A DNA stretch of 64,000 nt from Ruminococcus flavefaciens (GCF_900119075.1 NZ_FPIP01000002.1:124001-188000), one strand, 5' to 3'; counted from the stretch's first letter, positions 40,696 to 50,232 are shown. The notes: generated by a model not told the origin, from the letters alone. Numbers and translations are program-made.

Positions 40696-41460
40696 ATGAA
40701 TAACAAGAAAGTTATTGTCAAGACCGAAAAGCTTTCAAAAAGCTTTTCAGTTGGCGGAAAGCAGCAGCACGTTATAAAAAATCTCGATCTTGAGATATAT
40801 GAAGGTGATTTTACTGTTATAATGGGCTCATCGGGAGCAGGAAAATCAACTCTGCTCTATATGCTTTCGGGTATGGATAAGCCCTCTCTCGGCAGTGTGG
40901 ATTACTGCGGTGAGCATATCACTGATATGAATGATGACAAACTGGCTGTTTTTCGCAGAAAGCACTGCGGCTTCGTATTTCAGCAGATTCACCTTGTTGA
41001 TAGCATGAGTGTTATGGATAATGTGATAAGTACTGGTATGCTTATCGGTCAGAAGCAGAAGGAACTGAAGAAAAAAGCTATGGAGCTGTTTGAAAAAATG
41101 GGGTTAAGCGAAGAGCTTACCAGGAAATTTCCGGCTCAGATATCCGGTGGTGAAGCACAGAGAGCTGCAGTTGTACGGGCGCTTATCAACGATCCTGATA
41201 TAGTATTTGCGGACGAGCCTACCGGTGCTCTTAACAGTGCCGGTGTAAAGTCTGTGCTTGATGTTCTGACAAATATCAATAATGCCGGACAGTCAGTTGT
41301 AATGGTCACACATGATATCAAATCGGCAAGACGCGGCAATCGCATAATCTATTTGCAGGATGGCGGTATAGTCGGGGAATGTGAGCTCAGTAAATATGTC
41401 AGCGGCGATGAGGAACGTCATGAGAGGATAAGGAAGTTTCTGGAGGGAATGGGATGGTAA
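40696..41460 (+). CDS. ABC transporter ATP-binding protein (MacB/BceA type)
   Basis: The 254-residue ATPase has Walker A GSSGAGKST, Q-loop FQQIHLV, signature ISGGEAQR, Walker B DIVFADEPTGAL and switch VTHDIK. The DEPTGALNS run and the length mark the LolD/MacB/BceA group that energises FtsX-like permeases. The ATG at 40696 follows GGAGGA; the longer frame from 40630 crosses a hairpin. Its last seven bases overlap the permease start. Confidence 0.93.
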   Translation: MNNKKVIVKTEKLSKSFSVGGKQQHVIKNLDLEIYEGDFTVIMGSSGAGKSTLLYMLSGMDKPSLGSVDYCGEHITDMNDDKLAVFRRKHCGFVFQQIHLVDSMSVMDNVISTGMLIGQKQKELKKKAMELFEKMGLSEELTRKFPAQISGGEAQRAAVVRALINDPDIVFADEPTGALNSAGVKSVLDVLTNINNAGQSVVMVTHDIKSARRGNRIIYLQDGGIVGECELSKYVSGDEERHERIRKFLEGMGW

Positions 41461-43793
41461 AGCTTATAAAAGCCGGTTTCCGCAAGGACAGGACTATCAT
41501 GGCGGTGTTCCTGATGATAATCTTTATCTCCACATTCTTGCTGCATACTGGAATGCTAGCGTCTATGTATCCACGTCTGTTTGACGAATATGCCGATGAG
41601 CAACACCCTGCTGACTATATAATATGGACGACTGCGGACAACGGCAGTATTGATACAGCACTTGCAGAGTGTAACGGTGTGAAGTGCTATGCTACAGAGG
41701 ATATGGTAAATATACCTGTATTCAAATTCACAACGAGCAGATGCTCGAAGGAAAGAGCGCAAAGTGGTTGGTTCGTTCAGCGGCTCGGTGATAACGTAGG
41801 CTATGAGACCTTTGTATTTGATAAGCGCAATGACAACATAGGTGAAAAAAGAATATATATCAACACCTACATTGCGGCGGCAAATGATCTCTGTATTGGA
41901 GATAAAATGAGCCTCGACACACCTTACGGCAAGTTCGAGTATTATATCGCAGGCATATACCAGCATCTCATAATGGGAAATTCGTATTACTACGAATCTG
42001 CTCTTCTCGATGAGACATCTTTCAGGGAGCTTCAGGAGGCTGCGGGAAAATCAGACAGTGGTAAAATGCATTTGGTATTTGCATTTGCGGAAGACGGTGC
42101 AGATATAGAGGACGAAATGGAAGCTGCGTTATTGCAGCTTCGCGGAGACGGAAGCACATACGCGAATGGTCACGGTATTGAACTCTCAAGAAGCGGATAC
42201 ACCGTTGTCGTGAATATTCTTGCGGGATTTATTGCAGCTTTTGCAGTGATAATCATGGCAATATGTTTCATAATGATAGTGTTCACCATTAACAACAACA
42301 TCAGCCGCGATATAATCAACATCGGAGCTCTGCGGTCTGTCGGACACACTGTGCGTCAGATACGTGCGGCACTGACTGCCGAATTTGTGATTCTTGGAGC
42401 AGTCGGCTCATTGGCAGGCATGATCCTGTCATATGCCATTTATCCCGCTATGGAAAAGATGTTCATCAGGGAGTTGTGTGGTATAATCTGGAAGGAGCGC
42501 TTTTACCCCGGCATATCGCTCGGGATGCTTGCAGGAGTACTGCTTATGACAGCGGCAGTTGCTATGTTCTCTACGATGAAGATTAAGAAGCTTCAACCCG
42601 TAACTGCTCTACGCTTCGGGTTAAGGTCAAATAGCTTCAAGAAGAATCATTTTCCGCTCAGTGAGACAAGGGGAAAGCTGAATTTCCTGCTCGCATTGAA
42701 GAGCTCTATGCAGAATATGGGGCAGAATATCGTCATCTTTTTTATGATAACGGCGGTCGCATTTGTCACTCAGTTCTCAGGACTTCTCTTCTACAATACA
42801 AGGGTCGATATCACAAATTTTCAGCGTATGATACAGGGTGACGCTCCGGATGCTTATGTATACCTTAAAGACGATTCTTATGAATCAGCTTGCCGTGTCA
42901 TAGACGTTCTGAGCAAGGTTGACGGAGTATCTGAGGCATACGGACTATTCTCTGTGGAGGCGACTGTCGGAGACGATGACGTTACGCTCATTTATGTTAC
43001 AGATCCTGACTGCGTTTATTGCGGTGTCTATGAGGGAGAGATAATGCGTGAGGATAACGAGGTCGTGATAGGAAGCTCGGTCGCCGAGAGTCTTGGCGTA
43101 GGAGTAGGCGATGAAATAACAGTTGGATATGGTGAGAACAGCAGGCGCTACCTTATCACCGGCTTGCAGCAGTCAGTAATGAATACGAGACTATATATGA
43201 CTGATAAAGCTGCTCAGGCACTTGGAGTCGATACAAGATACAATCGTATTCGCGTGAGGGTAACTGATGCGACAGATAAGAGAGTGGAAGAAGTACTCGG
43301 CAGGATAGACAGTCTTGATGACGATGCTATCACCGAGACGAAGAATTATTACCGTGAGCAGCGAAGCTCGGAGAATGTTCCGGTATATGCAGTGGGCTTT
43401 ATTGTCCTGATAATGATAATACTTAGCGTTGCGACTGTACTGTTGGTGATACGCCTTTTGCTGAAGGCAGTGTTCATCAGGAAAGAGCGTGAATTCGGCA
43501 TTAAAAAGGCGGTCGGCTTTACCAGTACCCAGCTTCGTTACCAGCTTTCGCTGTCACTTATGCCGACAACGATCATAGCTGCCATTACAGGCTCTGTAGC
43601 GGGATACATACTGCTTAATCCGCTATTTACGCTCATACTTGGCGGATACGGTATAAGAAATGCAAATCTTCTGCTTCAGCCGTTTCTGATACCGATAACA
43701 GCGATCTCGGTAATGCTGCTTGTATTTGCATTCAGCTTTATTATGTCGGGCAGGATGAAAAAACTTTCGGCTTATAAACTTATACAGGAATAA
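41454..43793 (+). CDS. FtsX-like ABC permease
   Basis: The 779-residue permease has about eight membrane segments: one at the N-terminus after LIKAGFRKDR, FtsX block one near 255-385, a membrane segment near 420-440 and FtsX block two near 640-770, with two large external domains. It is the partner of the preceding ATPase. FtsX permeases of this size with a two-component system commonly export or detach antimicrobial peptides; whether this one confers resistance is inference. It overlaps the ATPase gene. Confidence 0.9.
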   Translation: MVKLIKAGFRKDRTIMAVFLMIIFISTFLLHTGMLASMYPRLFDEYADEQHPADYIIWTTADNGSIDTALAECNGVKCYATEDMVNIPVFKFTTSRCSKERAQSGWFVQRLGDNVGYETFVFDKRNDNIGEKRIYINTYIAAANDLCIGDKMSLDTPYGKFEYYIAGIYQHLIMGNSYYYESALLDETSFRELQEAAGKSDSGKMHLVFAFAEDGADIEDEMEAALLQLRGDGSTYANGHGIELSRSGYTVVVNILAGFIAAFAVIIMAICFIMIVFTINNNISRDIINIGALRSVGHTVRQIRAALTAEFVILGAVGSLAGMILSYAIYPAMEKMFIRELCGIIWKERFYPGISLGMLAGVLLMTAAVAMFSTMKIKKLQPVTALRFGLRSNSFKKNHFPLSETRGKLNFLLALKSSMQNMGQNIVIFFMITAVAFVTQFSGLLFYNTRVDITNFQRMIQGDAPDAYVYLKDDSYESACRVIDVLSKVDGVSEAYGLFSVEATVGDDDVTLIYVTDPDCVYCGVYEGEIMREDNEVVIGSSVAESLGVGVGDEITVGYGENSRRYLITGLQQSVMNTRLYMTDKAAQALGVDTRYNRIRVRVTDATDKRVEEVLGRIDSLDDDAITETKNYYREQRSSENVPVYAVGFIVLIMIILSVATVLLVIRLLLKAVFIRKEREFGIKKAVGFTSTQLRYQLSLSLMPTTIIAAITGSVAGYILLNPLFTLILGGYGIRNANLLLQPFLIPITAISVMLLVFAFSFIMSGRMKKLSAYKLIQE

Positions 43794-43814
43794 TATATTA
43801 CAGGGGGAAGTATT

Positions 43815-44507
43815 ATGGATATAAGAAAAATAACTGCATCATTATCAGCGGTGTGTATTCTCGGTAGCGGAATCGCTTTAAACAGTGAGGTATGCATCCA
43901 ACATTCACTTATTGCAAAAGCAGCGTACTTTGATTCCGGTGAATTCGGTGATGGCCTGAGATGGGAACTGGATGATGAGGGAATACTGAAATTCGGCGGA
44001 AGCGGAGAAATAATAGACTGGCCCTGGAGAGAATATGAACCGAGGATATACAGTCAGTGCAGAATAAGAGAAGTAATAATAGACAAAGGAATCACAAAAG
44101 TTGGATTTTTTGATTATTCGAACTATGGTCTTGAAAAAATAACAATTCTGAATCCTGATTGTATCATATGTGAAACACCGGATAATGCTGATCCGAAAGA
44201 TAGTGGAGTCATCAGTAATGTAAGGTTCAATGGTTGTATATACGGTTTCAGCGATTCAACAGCTCAGACTTATGCAGAAAAGCACGGATTTGCCTTTGAA
44301 GAGATAGATGCAGCATCTGTCAGAAAAGCAGGTGACATAAACTGCGACGGAGAGTTCAGTATCGCTGACATCGTCCTGCTTCAGAAATGGCTTATTGCCG
44401 CTCCTGATACTGAACTTGCAGACTGGAAGGCGGGGGATTTCTGTAATGATGATGTCCTTGATATTTTTGACCTTTGTATTATGAAGCGTGAATATCTGAA
44501 ACAGTAA
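43815..44507 (+). CDS. Secreted leucine-rich-repeat-like protein with dockerin
   Basis: The 230-residue protein has a signal peptide (MDIRKITASLSAVCILGSGI), a short BspA-like repeat region (IREVIIDKGITKVGFFDYSN, then LEKITILNPDCIICE) ending in STAQTYAEKHGFAFE, and a C-terminal dockerin (GDINCDGEFSIADIVLLQKW, then DFCNDDVLDIFDLCIMKREY). The repeat region may bind a surface or polysaccharide; no catalytic site is seen. GGGGG precedes the ATG. Confidence 0.88.
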   Translation: MDIRKITASLSAVCILGSGIALNSEVCIQHSLIAKAAYFDSGEFGDGLRWELDDEGILKFGGSGEIIDWPWREYEPRIYSQCRIREVIIDKGITKVGFFDYSNYGLEKITILNPDCIICETPDNADPKDSGVISNVRFNGCIYGFSDSTAQTYAEKHGFAFEEIDAASVRKAGDINCDGEFSIADIVLLQKWLIAAPDTELADWKAGDFCNDDVLDIFDLCIMKREYLKQ

Positions 44508-44572
44508 TTCTGAGAAATTCAATAAGTTGAGAATGTAACTAAGGGCGTTCGTGGTTATATAATTGAAGAATT

Positions 44573-44608
44573 ACCGAATATAAGAAGTAAGGCAGTCCAT
44601 TACGGACT
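44573..44608. terminator. Dispersed terminator repeat, copy 4
   Basis: CGAATATAAGAAGTAAGGCAG leads into GGCAGTCC/GGACTGCC and then CATTCATTTTC. It sits between convergent genes and may stop both. Confidence 0.75.
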
Positions 44609-44613
44609 GCCAT

Positions 44614-44808
44614 TCATTTTCTGTAGAGCTTTGGTATATGGTCTGGGACTATAGAACTGAGATACGTAGTAAATCGTTCAAATCCTTCTTTGTCGAAAAC
44701 AGCCCATTCCATGTGATATCCTCTTTTATTGATTCCTGCGGACTCTATATATTCCGGACGTTTGTCCTCAGTCACGCGTGACTTGCAGCATTTGCATAAA
44801 AAATTCAT
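44614..44808 (-). CDS. 64-residue Cys-containing hypothetical protein
   Basis: The small protein starts MNFLCKCCKSRVTEDKRPEY, with a CKCC motif that could bind metal, and ends DHIPKLYRK. The ATG at 44808 lies six bases from GGGAGA. It follows the methyltransferase gene by about 20 bp on the same strand and is probably co-transcribed. No family was recognised. Confidence 0.6.
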   Translation of the reverse strand: MNFLCKCCKSRVTEDKRPEYIESAGINKRGYHMEWAVFDKEGFERFTTYLSSIVPDHIPKLYRK

Positions 44809-44828
44809 ATCCATTCTCCCTGAAAAAA

Positions 44829-45602
44829 TCATTTTATCCGTTCAAGTATGAGCTTTATGTGAGTATGCTCGGTGAGCTCAAAACCGAAATCTTTTCGTAT
44901 CTGCCATGAGGTATAGGGAAGTGTGAACACGTCCTTGTATACAAGCCTGTATGAATCGGGTATCCTTTTCATAAGCTCCTCTGTGAAAACAGGGAAGTAG
45001 TTCTCGTGGACCTCTCTGTCCCAGTTCTGGGTATACTTGTACTTCAGCAGAAAATGAACGAGCTGGCGCTGCTCCTTGATTTTTCCCCAGACACTTTCAA
45101 AGCTCTCCAGCCATTCTGCATATGTACTGTTCCTTATAGCTTCAAGCTGTTCTTTTCTTACAGGAATATTTTCAGCCTGGGAGAACATCATGTCGCGTAT
45201 GGTCACATACCTGAAACCGCTGCCGAAAACTCTGTCCCAGAACAGGTCTATATCCTTTTCTGTGCCGTAGGAATAGACCTCGTGAATAGTGCTTGAGATA
45301 TTGATAAGGCTTTCATCAAACGGGATATCTATCTTGTCCCAGTTGTCATAGAACTTCGCGTCAGGGACGTTCTGTCGTGCGGCTTCTATCATCTCGCGGC
45401 TGATATCGTAGCCTGAATACTCATAATCGGGAAACATCGGTTTCATAGCCTTGATAAGCTCTCCGTTGGCACAGCCGAAATCAAGGATATATTTAAAGGG
45501 CTCGAAAACCTTGTCAATGAAGAACATTTTATCAAGTATCGAGCGCTGCATTCGTGTCAGGTAAATATCCAGATCGGATATACGGTTCATATCTGTATCC
45601 AT
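44829..45602 (-). CDS. Class I SAM-dependent methyltransferase
   Basis: The 257-residue protein has the SAM-binding motif I (ILDFGCANGELIKAM), the acidic strand 2 (YSGYDISREMIEAAR) and a motif near NISSTIHEVYSYG. The substrate is unknown. The start at 45602 follows GGGGGAGC. It is not linked to an obvious modification pathway. Confidence 0.85.
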   Translation of the reverse strand: MDTDMNRISDLDIYLTRMQRSILDKMFFIDKVFEPFKYILDFGCANGELIKAMKPMFPDYEYSGYDISREMIEAARQNVPDAKFYDNWDKIDIPFDESLINISSTIHEVYSYGTEKDIDLFWDRVFGSGFRYVTIRDMMFSQAENIPVRKEQLEAIRNSTYAEWLESFESVWGKIKEQRQLVHFLLKYKYTQNWDREVHENYFPVFTEELMKRIPDSYRLVYKDVFTLPYTSWQIRKDFGFELTEHTHIKLILERIK

Positions 45603-45720
45603 AATGGCTCCCCCTTTTTGAAATCAATTTCAGTTTTTCATTTTCATCAGAATATAAGCGGATATCAGTGACCTTGTTCTTTATATAATTATCACTTGTT
45701 TTTTTCAATGAGCTGCTGTA

Positions 45721-46290
45721 TCACAGGAACTCCACTTCGCCGCTTTCAAGGTGATATATAGCTCCGAGGACCTTTAGTCCGTATTCCTCTTCGTCCTTCT
45801 GTATTTGCAGGCTGTGCTCGATAATATCGCAGCTGTGCTTTACATTAAGACAGCAGGCTTTTACTTCGTCCTTTTCATCACCGATAGCCTTGACTATCTC
45901 GTCGGTGATATACTTGATATAGCCGTCAGGCTCGTGGTTCATAGCGGCGTCAACTGCTCCGCAGTGGTCATGACCGAGAACCACGATAAGTCCCGTACCG
46001 AGGTGCTCTGCGGCGTATTCTATGCTGCCAAGCTGATGTGAGTCGATAACATTGCCTGCAACTCTGATAACGAAGAGGTCGCCTATGCCTGCCGAGAATA
46101 TAAGCTCGGGAACTACCCTCGAATCCGAGCAGGCAATGATAATTGCATAGGGTTTCTGACCGCTGTTGCTGAACTTCAGGAGTGTATCAGGCGAAACATC
46201 GCTTGTTAGTTCATGGGACTCCATATATTTCTGATTGCCGATGATAAGACGTTTCTTTGCTTCTTCGGCTGTTATTCTGTATGACTCCAT
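45721..46290 (-). CDS. Beta-class carbonic anhydrase
   Basis: The 189-residue enzyme interconverts CO2 and bicarbonate. The zinc ligands are Cys54, His107 and Cys110 in ACSDSRVV and LGHDHCGAVDA, with the Asp56-Arg58 dyad intact. Length is typical. It lies 10 bp after the glycerate kinase gene and is probably co-transcribed; bicarbonate supply matters for succinate formation in ruminococci, but the link is inference. Confidence 0.93.
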   Translation of the reverse strand: MESYRITAEEAKKRLIIGNQKYMESHELTSDVSPDTLLKFSNSGQKPYAIIIACSDSRVVPELIFSAGIGDLFVIRVAGNVIDSHQLGSIEYAAEHLGTGLIVVLGHDHCGAVDAAMNHEPDGYIKYITDEIVKAIGDEKDEVKACCLNVKHSCDIIEHSLQIQKDEEEYGLKVLGAIYHLESGEVEFL

Positions 46291-46300
46291 AGCTGTTACC

Positions 46301-47440
46301 TCACTTTGAAAATAGTTTTATGGTTCTGAATACCTGTTCTGCTGTATCGGCAAGATTACGGTAAGCATTAGTCCTGTCCATAGCCTGTTCAAGTGTCGAT
46401 ACCGCCCTTAATACAGGGAAGTATGCGTCTATACCGTTTTGGTTGCAAAGCTCCGCTCCGCTTTTAACTGCTCCGCTGAATGCAATAACAGGCTTTCCGT
46501 ATTTCTTGGCTATCCTTGCGATTCCCACGGGAGCTTTTCCCATAGCGGTCTGACTGTCGAGACAGCCCTCGCCTGTGACGACTATATCTGCGTCTTTTAT
46601 TGCGGCTTCAAGCTTTGTTTCGCGTATCATCAGGTCGATACCTGATTCAAATTCAGCGCCGAGATAATACATCAGCGCAAAGCCAAGTCCGCCTGCCGCA
46701 CCTGCACCTGCGGTATCGGGAGAAGCCGCAGGGTTATAGTTTTTGGTGAGTTCTGCGTAGTTTTTCATAGCGATGTCCATAATCACTATTGATGTCCCAC
46801 AGACAAATTTCTGCGGACCGAATACGACGCTGCACCCGTTTTCACCGCATAGCGGATTGGTAACGTCGCAGGCAACATGAAAACGACATTCCTTTAGTTC
46901 GGGTATAACATTGTCGTCGGTTATGCGGACGAGCTGCATAAGTCCTTTTGCACCGTATCCTACCTGCTGACCTTTATCGTCAAGCATACCGAAACCGAGA
47001 GCCTGCAAACAACCGATGCCGCCGTCGTTGGTGGCGCTTCCGCCTATGCCGATTATGAAGTTACGGCAGCCGCGCTTTATGGCGTCGAGTATGAGCTCGC
47101 CTGTACCGTAAGTGGTGGTGTGCATCGGAGCGTCCACAAATTGTGGGATCAGAGTAAGCCCCGAAGCGGCAGCCATTTCGATAACTGCGGTATTGTCTGG
47201 GAGAACGCCGTATTTTGCGGTGATAGGCTTGCCCAAGGGATTAGAGACCTCAGCTTCGCATAATTGTCCGTTCATTCCGCTTACGAGAGCTTCAACAGTT
47301 CCTTCGCCGCCGTCGGCAACAGGTTTTATTATGGTATCAGCGTCGGGAAAAACGCGGCGTATTCCCTCTGATACAGCATTTCCTGCTTCGATTGAGGAAA
47401 TGCTGCCTTTGAATGAATCCATTGCGATAACTGCTTTCAT
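46301..47440 (-). CDS. Glycerate kinase (GarK/GlxK family)
   Basis: The 379-residue enzyme phosphorylates glycerate, giving 2- or 3-phosphoglycerate. Signature segments are MKAVIAMDSFKGSISS, ADGGEGTVEAL, GIGGSATNDGGIG and VTGEGCLDSQT, all standard for type I glycerate kinase. The start at 47440 follows GGAGGAGC. A divergent promoter pair lies upstream, and carbonic anhydrase follows by 10 bp. Confidence 0.94.
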   Translation of the reverse strand: MKAVIAMDSFKGSISSIEAGNAVSEGIRRVFPDADTIIKPVADGGEGTVEALVSGMNGQLCEAEVSNPLGKPITAKYGVLPDNTAVIEMAAASGLTLIPQFVDAPMHTTTYGTGELILDAIKRGCRNFIIGIGGSATNDGGIGCLQALGFGMLDDKGQQVGYGAKGLMQLVRITDDNVIPELKECRFHVACDVTNPLCGENGCSVVFGPQKFVCGTSIVIMDIAMKNYAELTKNYNPAASPDTAGAGAAGGLGFALMYYLGAEFESGIDLMIRETKLEAAIKDADIVVTGEGCLDSQTAMGKAPVGIARIAKKYGKPVIAFSGAVKSGAELCNQNGIDAYFPVLRAVSTLEQAMDRTNAYRNLADTAEQVFRTIKLFSK

Positions 47441-47469
47441 TTTGCTCCTCCGATGTTTTTGTTGATTAT

Positions 47470-47520
47470 ATTATAACATTTTTCAAATGTGTTGTAAATA
47501 GAGTATCGGTGTGCTATAAT
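47470..47520. promoter_or_regulatory. Overlapping divergent promoters
   Basis: On the plus strand TTGTAA (47492-47497)-N17-TATAAT (47515-47520) serves the AlkZ-related gene. On the minus strand TTTACA (47493-47498)-N17-TATAAT (47470-47475) serves glycerate kinase. The two -35 boxes occupy the same bases, so both cannot be used at once. Confidence 0.7.
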
Positions 47521-47544
47521 TAAGAAAAAACATAGGAGCAGATT

Positions 47545-48309
47545 ATGTCAGTAGAAAACGGTGAATGGATAATGCACGGGCTTGCGTGGGACGATCCATA
47601 CAGGATACGCAGTCCTAAAGAGCTTGTGAACTGGATAAATGAAGTGGGATTTCTGCCTTTGTTCGGCAATGGAGTCAAGGGCTTTTCAGTAGAGGAGCAC
47701 GTTGCTTCTGATTACTGGTGGACTGGTGACAGGGAGCAGGATCCATGGGAATGGCGTGAGATAATTGCCGCAGGTCATGAGGTTGCCTACGGGAAGTTCT
47801 TTGACAAGAAAGCAGGCTTCATCAGCCTTGAATGGCTGCCATATTTTGCCAATTACAGGCGTGACGGCTACGACTTTGACTCCGCATGGGAGGACAGCAA
47901 GGTCAACCGCCGTGAGAAGCTGATAATGGACGTTCTTACCGATACTGACGGCGACGGGGATATCGTGTGGACCGACAAGCAGATACTTTCAACGGAGCTG
48001 AAACAGATTGCAGGCTTCGGAAAGGGCGGAGAGAAGAACTTCCCGGGTATCACAACAGACCTGATGATGAAGACTTATCTTGTTACTGCTGATTTTCATA
48101 GGCGCAGGAACAAGAAAGGTGCAGAGTACGGTATGGCTGTATCGGTATTGTTGCCGCCAGAGGCTGTATGGGGCTATGACGCGGTCACTTCCGCATACAG
48201 TGAAGCTCCGCATGATTCATGGGAGCGCATAATAAACAGAGTTAAAGAGCTTTATCCCGACGCTGATGAAGCTGAGATAATAAGGCTTATCGGGAAAGAG
48301 CCGAAATAA
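47545..48309 (+). CDS. AlkZ-related protein
   Basis: The 254-residue protein starts with a WDDPYRIRSPKELVNWINEV segment and has LPLFGNGVKGFSVEEH and DPWEWREIIAAG, marks of the AlkZ-related group in clostridia, distant to the DNA glycosylase AlkZ/YcaQ of the winged-helix class. Glycosylase activity cannot be claimed. The ATG at 47545 follows AGGAG. The next gene starts 12 bp later. Confidence 0.75.
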   Translation: MSVENGEWIMHGLAWDDPYRIRSPKELVNWINEVGFLPLFGNGVKGFSVEEHVASDYWWTGDREQDPWEWREIIAAGHEVAYGKFFDKKAGFISLEWLPYFANYRRDGYDFDSAWEDSKVNRREKLIMDVLTDTDGDGDIVWTDKQILSTELKQIAGFGKGGEKNFPGITTDLMMKTYLVTADFHRRRNKKGAEYGMAVSVLLPPEAVWGYDAVTSAYSEAPHDSWERIINRVKELYPDADEAEIIRLIGKEPK

Positions 48310-48321
48310 GGGAATGATAAT

Positions 48322-49542
48322 ATGAAGATACTGAATTTACACGGCTTCATGGGCGAAGCCGATAACAAGAATTACAAGGCGCTTTGTGAGATGTTTCCTT
48401 CGGAGGATATCATTTCGCCGAAGATAGATTATATAAACACTGCTCCCGAGGAACTGATGAAAAGTTTTTCGGATATAGCTGATACCGATGATTTTATCTT
48501 TGTGGGGCAGAGTTTGGGCGGCTGGTATGCGGACAAGCTGAGCAGAAAGTTCAAGCGTCCCTGCATACTTACAAATCCATGCTATTATCCACATGAACTG
48601 GAGCTTATATCGACTTCGGGCATTCCTGCGGAGTTTCTGGAGCAGTACCGTGCTATGTCTGCCCATGATAGTAACGAGCGGGCTTATACACTTTGCAGTG
48701 ACGCTGATACCATTCTTCCCGATAACTTCTCAAACTGCAAAAAGCTGTCGGAGCTGGTAGTAAGAGTTCACGGCAGCCACAGCACTATTGAAAATGTGGG
48801 GGAGCATATTTCCGGGCTGCTCACTGAGATACAGAACGACAGCCTGCTCCTGTTTTTAGGCAGAGGCTCGGCATTTGCAGACGAGCATAATTCTGCATTC
48901 TTTGCACAGGATAACGAGCTTGTTCTCATTGACTGCCCTGCAACTTCCTATCAGAAGGTCAAGAAGATGAACTGGGAGCAGTACGATAATATCTATATCC
49001 TCATTACTCATACTCACGGCGACCATAGCGGGGGAGTGGGTACTATGCTGCAATACGTCTGGTTTGCCAGCTATATGAAAAAGAAAGTCACTATTGTTGC
49101 ACCTTCGGAAGAAGTTAAGGAGGACCTGCTCCTGCTCCTTATGAGGATAGAGGGCTGCGAGCAGGAGTGGTTCGATATTATTACTGCTGATGAGCTCAAT
49201 AAGAAGTGGTTCATTGCAGCAGTGCCTACTGCTCACGTTAAGCCGCTGGAGGGCAGGTGCTTCGGATATCATCTGAATATCCGCGGGAATAATGTAGTCT
49301 ACACAGGTGATACGGCTACCCTTGAGCCATTCAAGTCGCTGCTGAAAAGGGACTCGTTCCTGTATACAGAGGCGGCGTATTATAAAAGTGCAGTTCATAT
49401 GTATCTGAAAGATATGCTTGCGGAGTATATAAGCCTTGCGGAAAGCGGCGTTCACGTCTATCTCATGCACCTTGATGTGGAGGACGAAATAAAGAAAATG
49501 ACAGCCGATACGCCTTTGAAGCTTGCACAACTTTATGACTAA
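48322..49542 (+). CDS. Fusion of YqiA-like esterase and metallo-beta-lactamase domains
   Basis: The 406-residue protein joins two hydrolases. Residues 1-170 are a YqiA/YcfP-like alpha/beta hydrolase: LNLHGFMGEADNKNY, the nucleophile elbow FVGQSLGGWYA and a late VRVHGSHSTI with the catalytic His. Residues 175-406 are a metallo-beta-lactamase fold: ITHTHGDHSGGVG supplies metal ligands and YTGDTATLEPF follows. Neither domain seems damaged. Such a fusion is unusual to me; the two may act on one substrate in turn. The gene is coupled to the AlkZ-related gene. Confidence 0.8.
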   Translation: MKILNLHGFMGEADNKNYKALCEMFPSEDIISPKIDYINTAPEELMKSFSDIADTDDFIFVGQSLGGWYADKLSRKFKRPCILTNPCYYPHELELISTSGIPAEFLEQYRAMSAHDSNERAYTLCSDADTILPDNFSNCKKLSELVVRVHGSHSTIENVGEHISGLLTEIQNDSLLLFLGRGSAFADEHNSAFFAQDNELVLIDCPATSYQKVKKMNWEQYDNIYILITHTHGDHSGGVGTMLQYVWFASYMKKKVTIVAPSEEVKEDLLLLLMRIEGCEQEWFDIITADELNKKWFIAAVPTAHVKPLEGRCFGYHLNIRGNNVVYTGDTATLEPFKSLLKRDSFLYTEAAYYKSAVHMYLKDMLAEYISLAESGVHVYLMHLDVEDEIKKMTADTPLKLAQLYD

Positions 49543-49586
49543 GACAATATGACGAAAAATATACAAGCAGGAGCAGCATTGATGAT

Positions 49587-50051
49587 ATGAAAAATCATTT
49601 TTATTATCTGATAACAAATACAAGAAAAGAACGCAGGCTGTCAGTGGAAGATGTTAAGTTTATTCTTGAACACTGCGGTTATAAAGCACAAATGTTCGAT
49701 ACACAGTTTGAAATGGGTGCTAAGCGCTGGAGCAAGCGTAGGGAGTTCACAAATGCTTTGATAGACAGTGGGCTCACATATTTTGCATACATCAAATTCT
49801 ATAAAGAAGGCGATAATTCCTATGCTCTTGTAGCAGGAAAGACTAAGGTAACGGAGTACTATCGTACAGATATTTGTTTTACCAAGAGCGAGAAGTTCAA
49901 GGGCAAAGCTAAGGCGTTCCTGAGAGATAATAACCTTGAATGGGACACAGAAAAGATCATGGTCGTTATTCCAAAGAATACTAAAAGCGAGCAGGAAGCC
50001 ATAGACATCGAAAGGGAGATTACAGGCTTATTAGGTCTGTATTCAAGCTGA
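49587..50051 (+). CDS. 154-residue hypothetical protein
   Basis: The soluble protein starts MKNHFYYLITNTRKERRLSV and has YALVAGKTKVTEYYRTDICF, DNNLEWDTEKIMVV and an IEREITGLLGLYSS end. Similar 'YALVAGK ... LFSS' proteins exist in Firmicutes without an assigned role; a GIY-YIG-like ancestry is possible but not demonstrated. It is 44 bp from the fusion gene and is followed by a dispersed terminator. Confidence 0.6.
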   Translation: MKNHFYYLITNTRKERRLSVEDVKFILEHCGYKAQMFDTQFEMGAKRWSKRREFTNALIDSGLTYFAYIKFYKEGDNSYALVAGKTKVTEYYRTDICFTKSEKFKGKAKAFLRDNNLEWDTEKIMVVIPKNTKSEQEAIDIEREITGLLGLYSS

Positions 50052-50157
50052 ATCATCCTGACAGATTTGACAGGACTAAATGGAATGGACAGAATCTGCT
50101 TGGATATGCATTGATGATGGTTCGGGAGGAACTATAATATTTGATATCCTGAGAATA

Positions 50158-50200
50158 GCTGAATATAAGACTCTAAGGCAGCCAGATATGGCTGCCTTTT
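50158..50200 (+). terminator. Dispersed terminator repeat, copy 5
   Basis: TGAATATAAGACTCTAAGGCAG leads into GGCAGCCA/TGGCTGCC and TTTTG. It separates the core-like genes from the mobile region to the right. Confidence 0.8.
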
Positions 50201-50232
50201 GTCATGCGTACAGTGTGGAAAACTAAGCAGGC

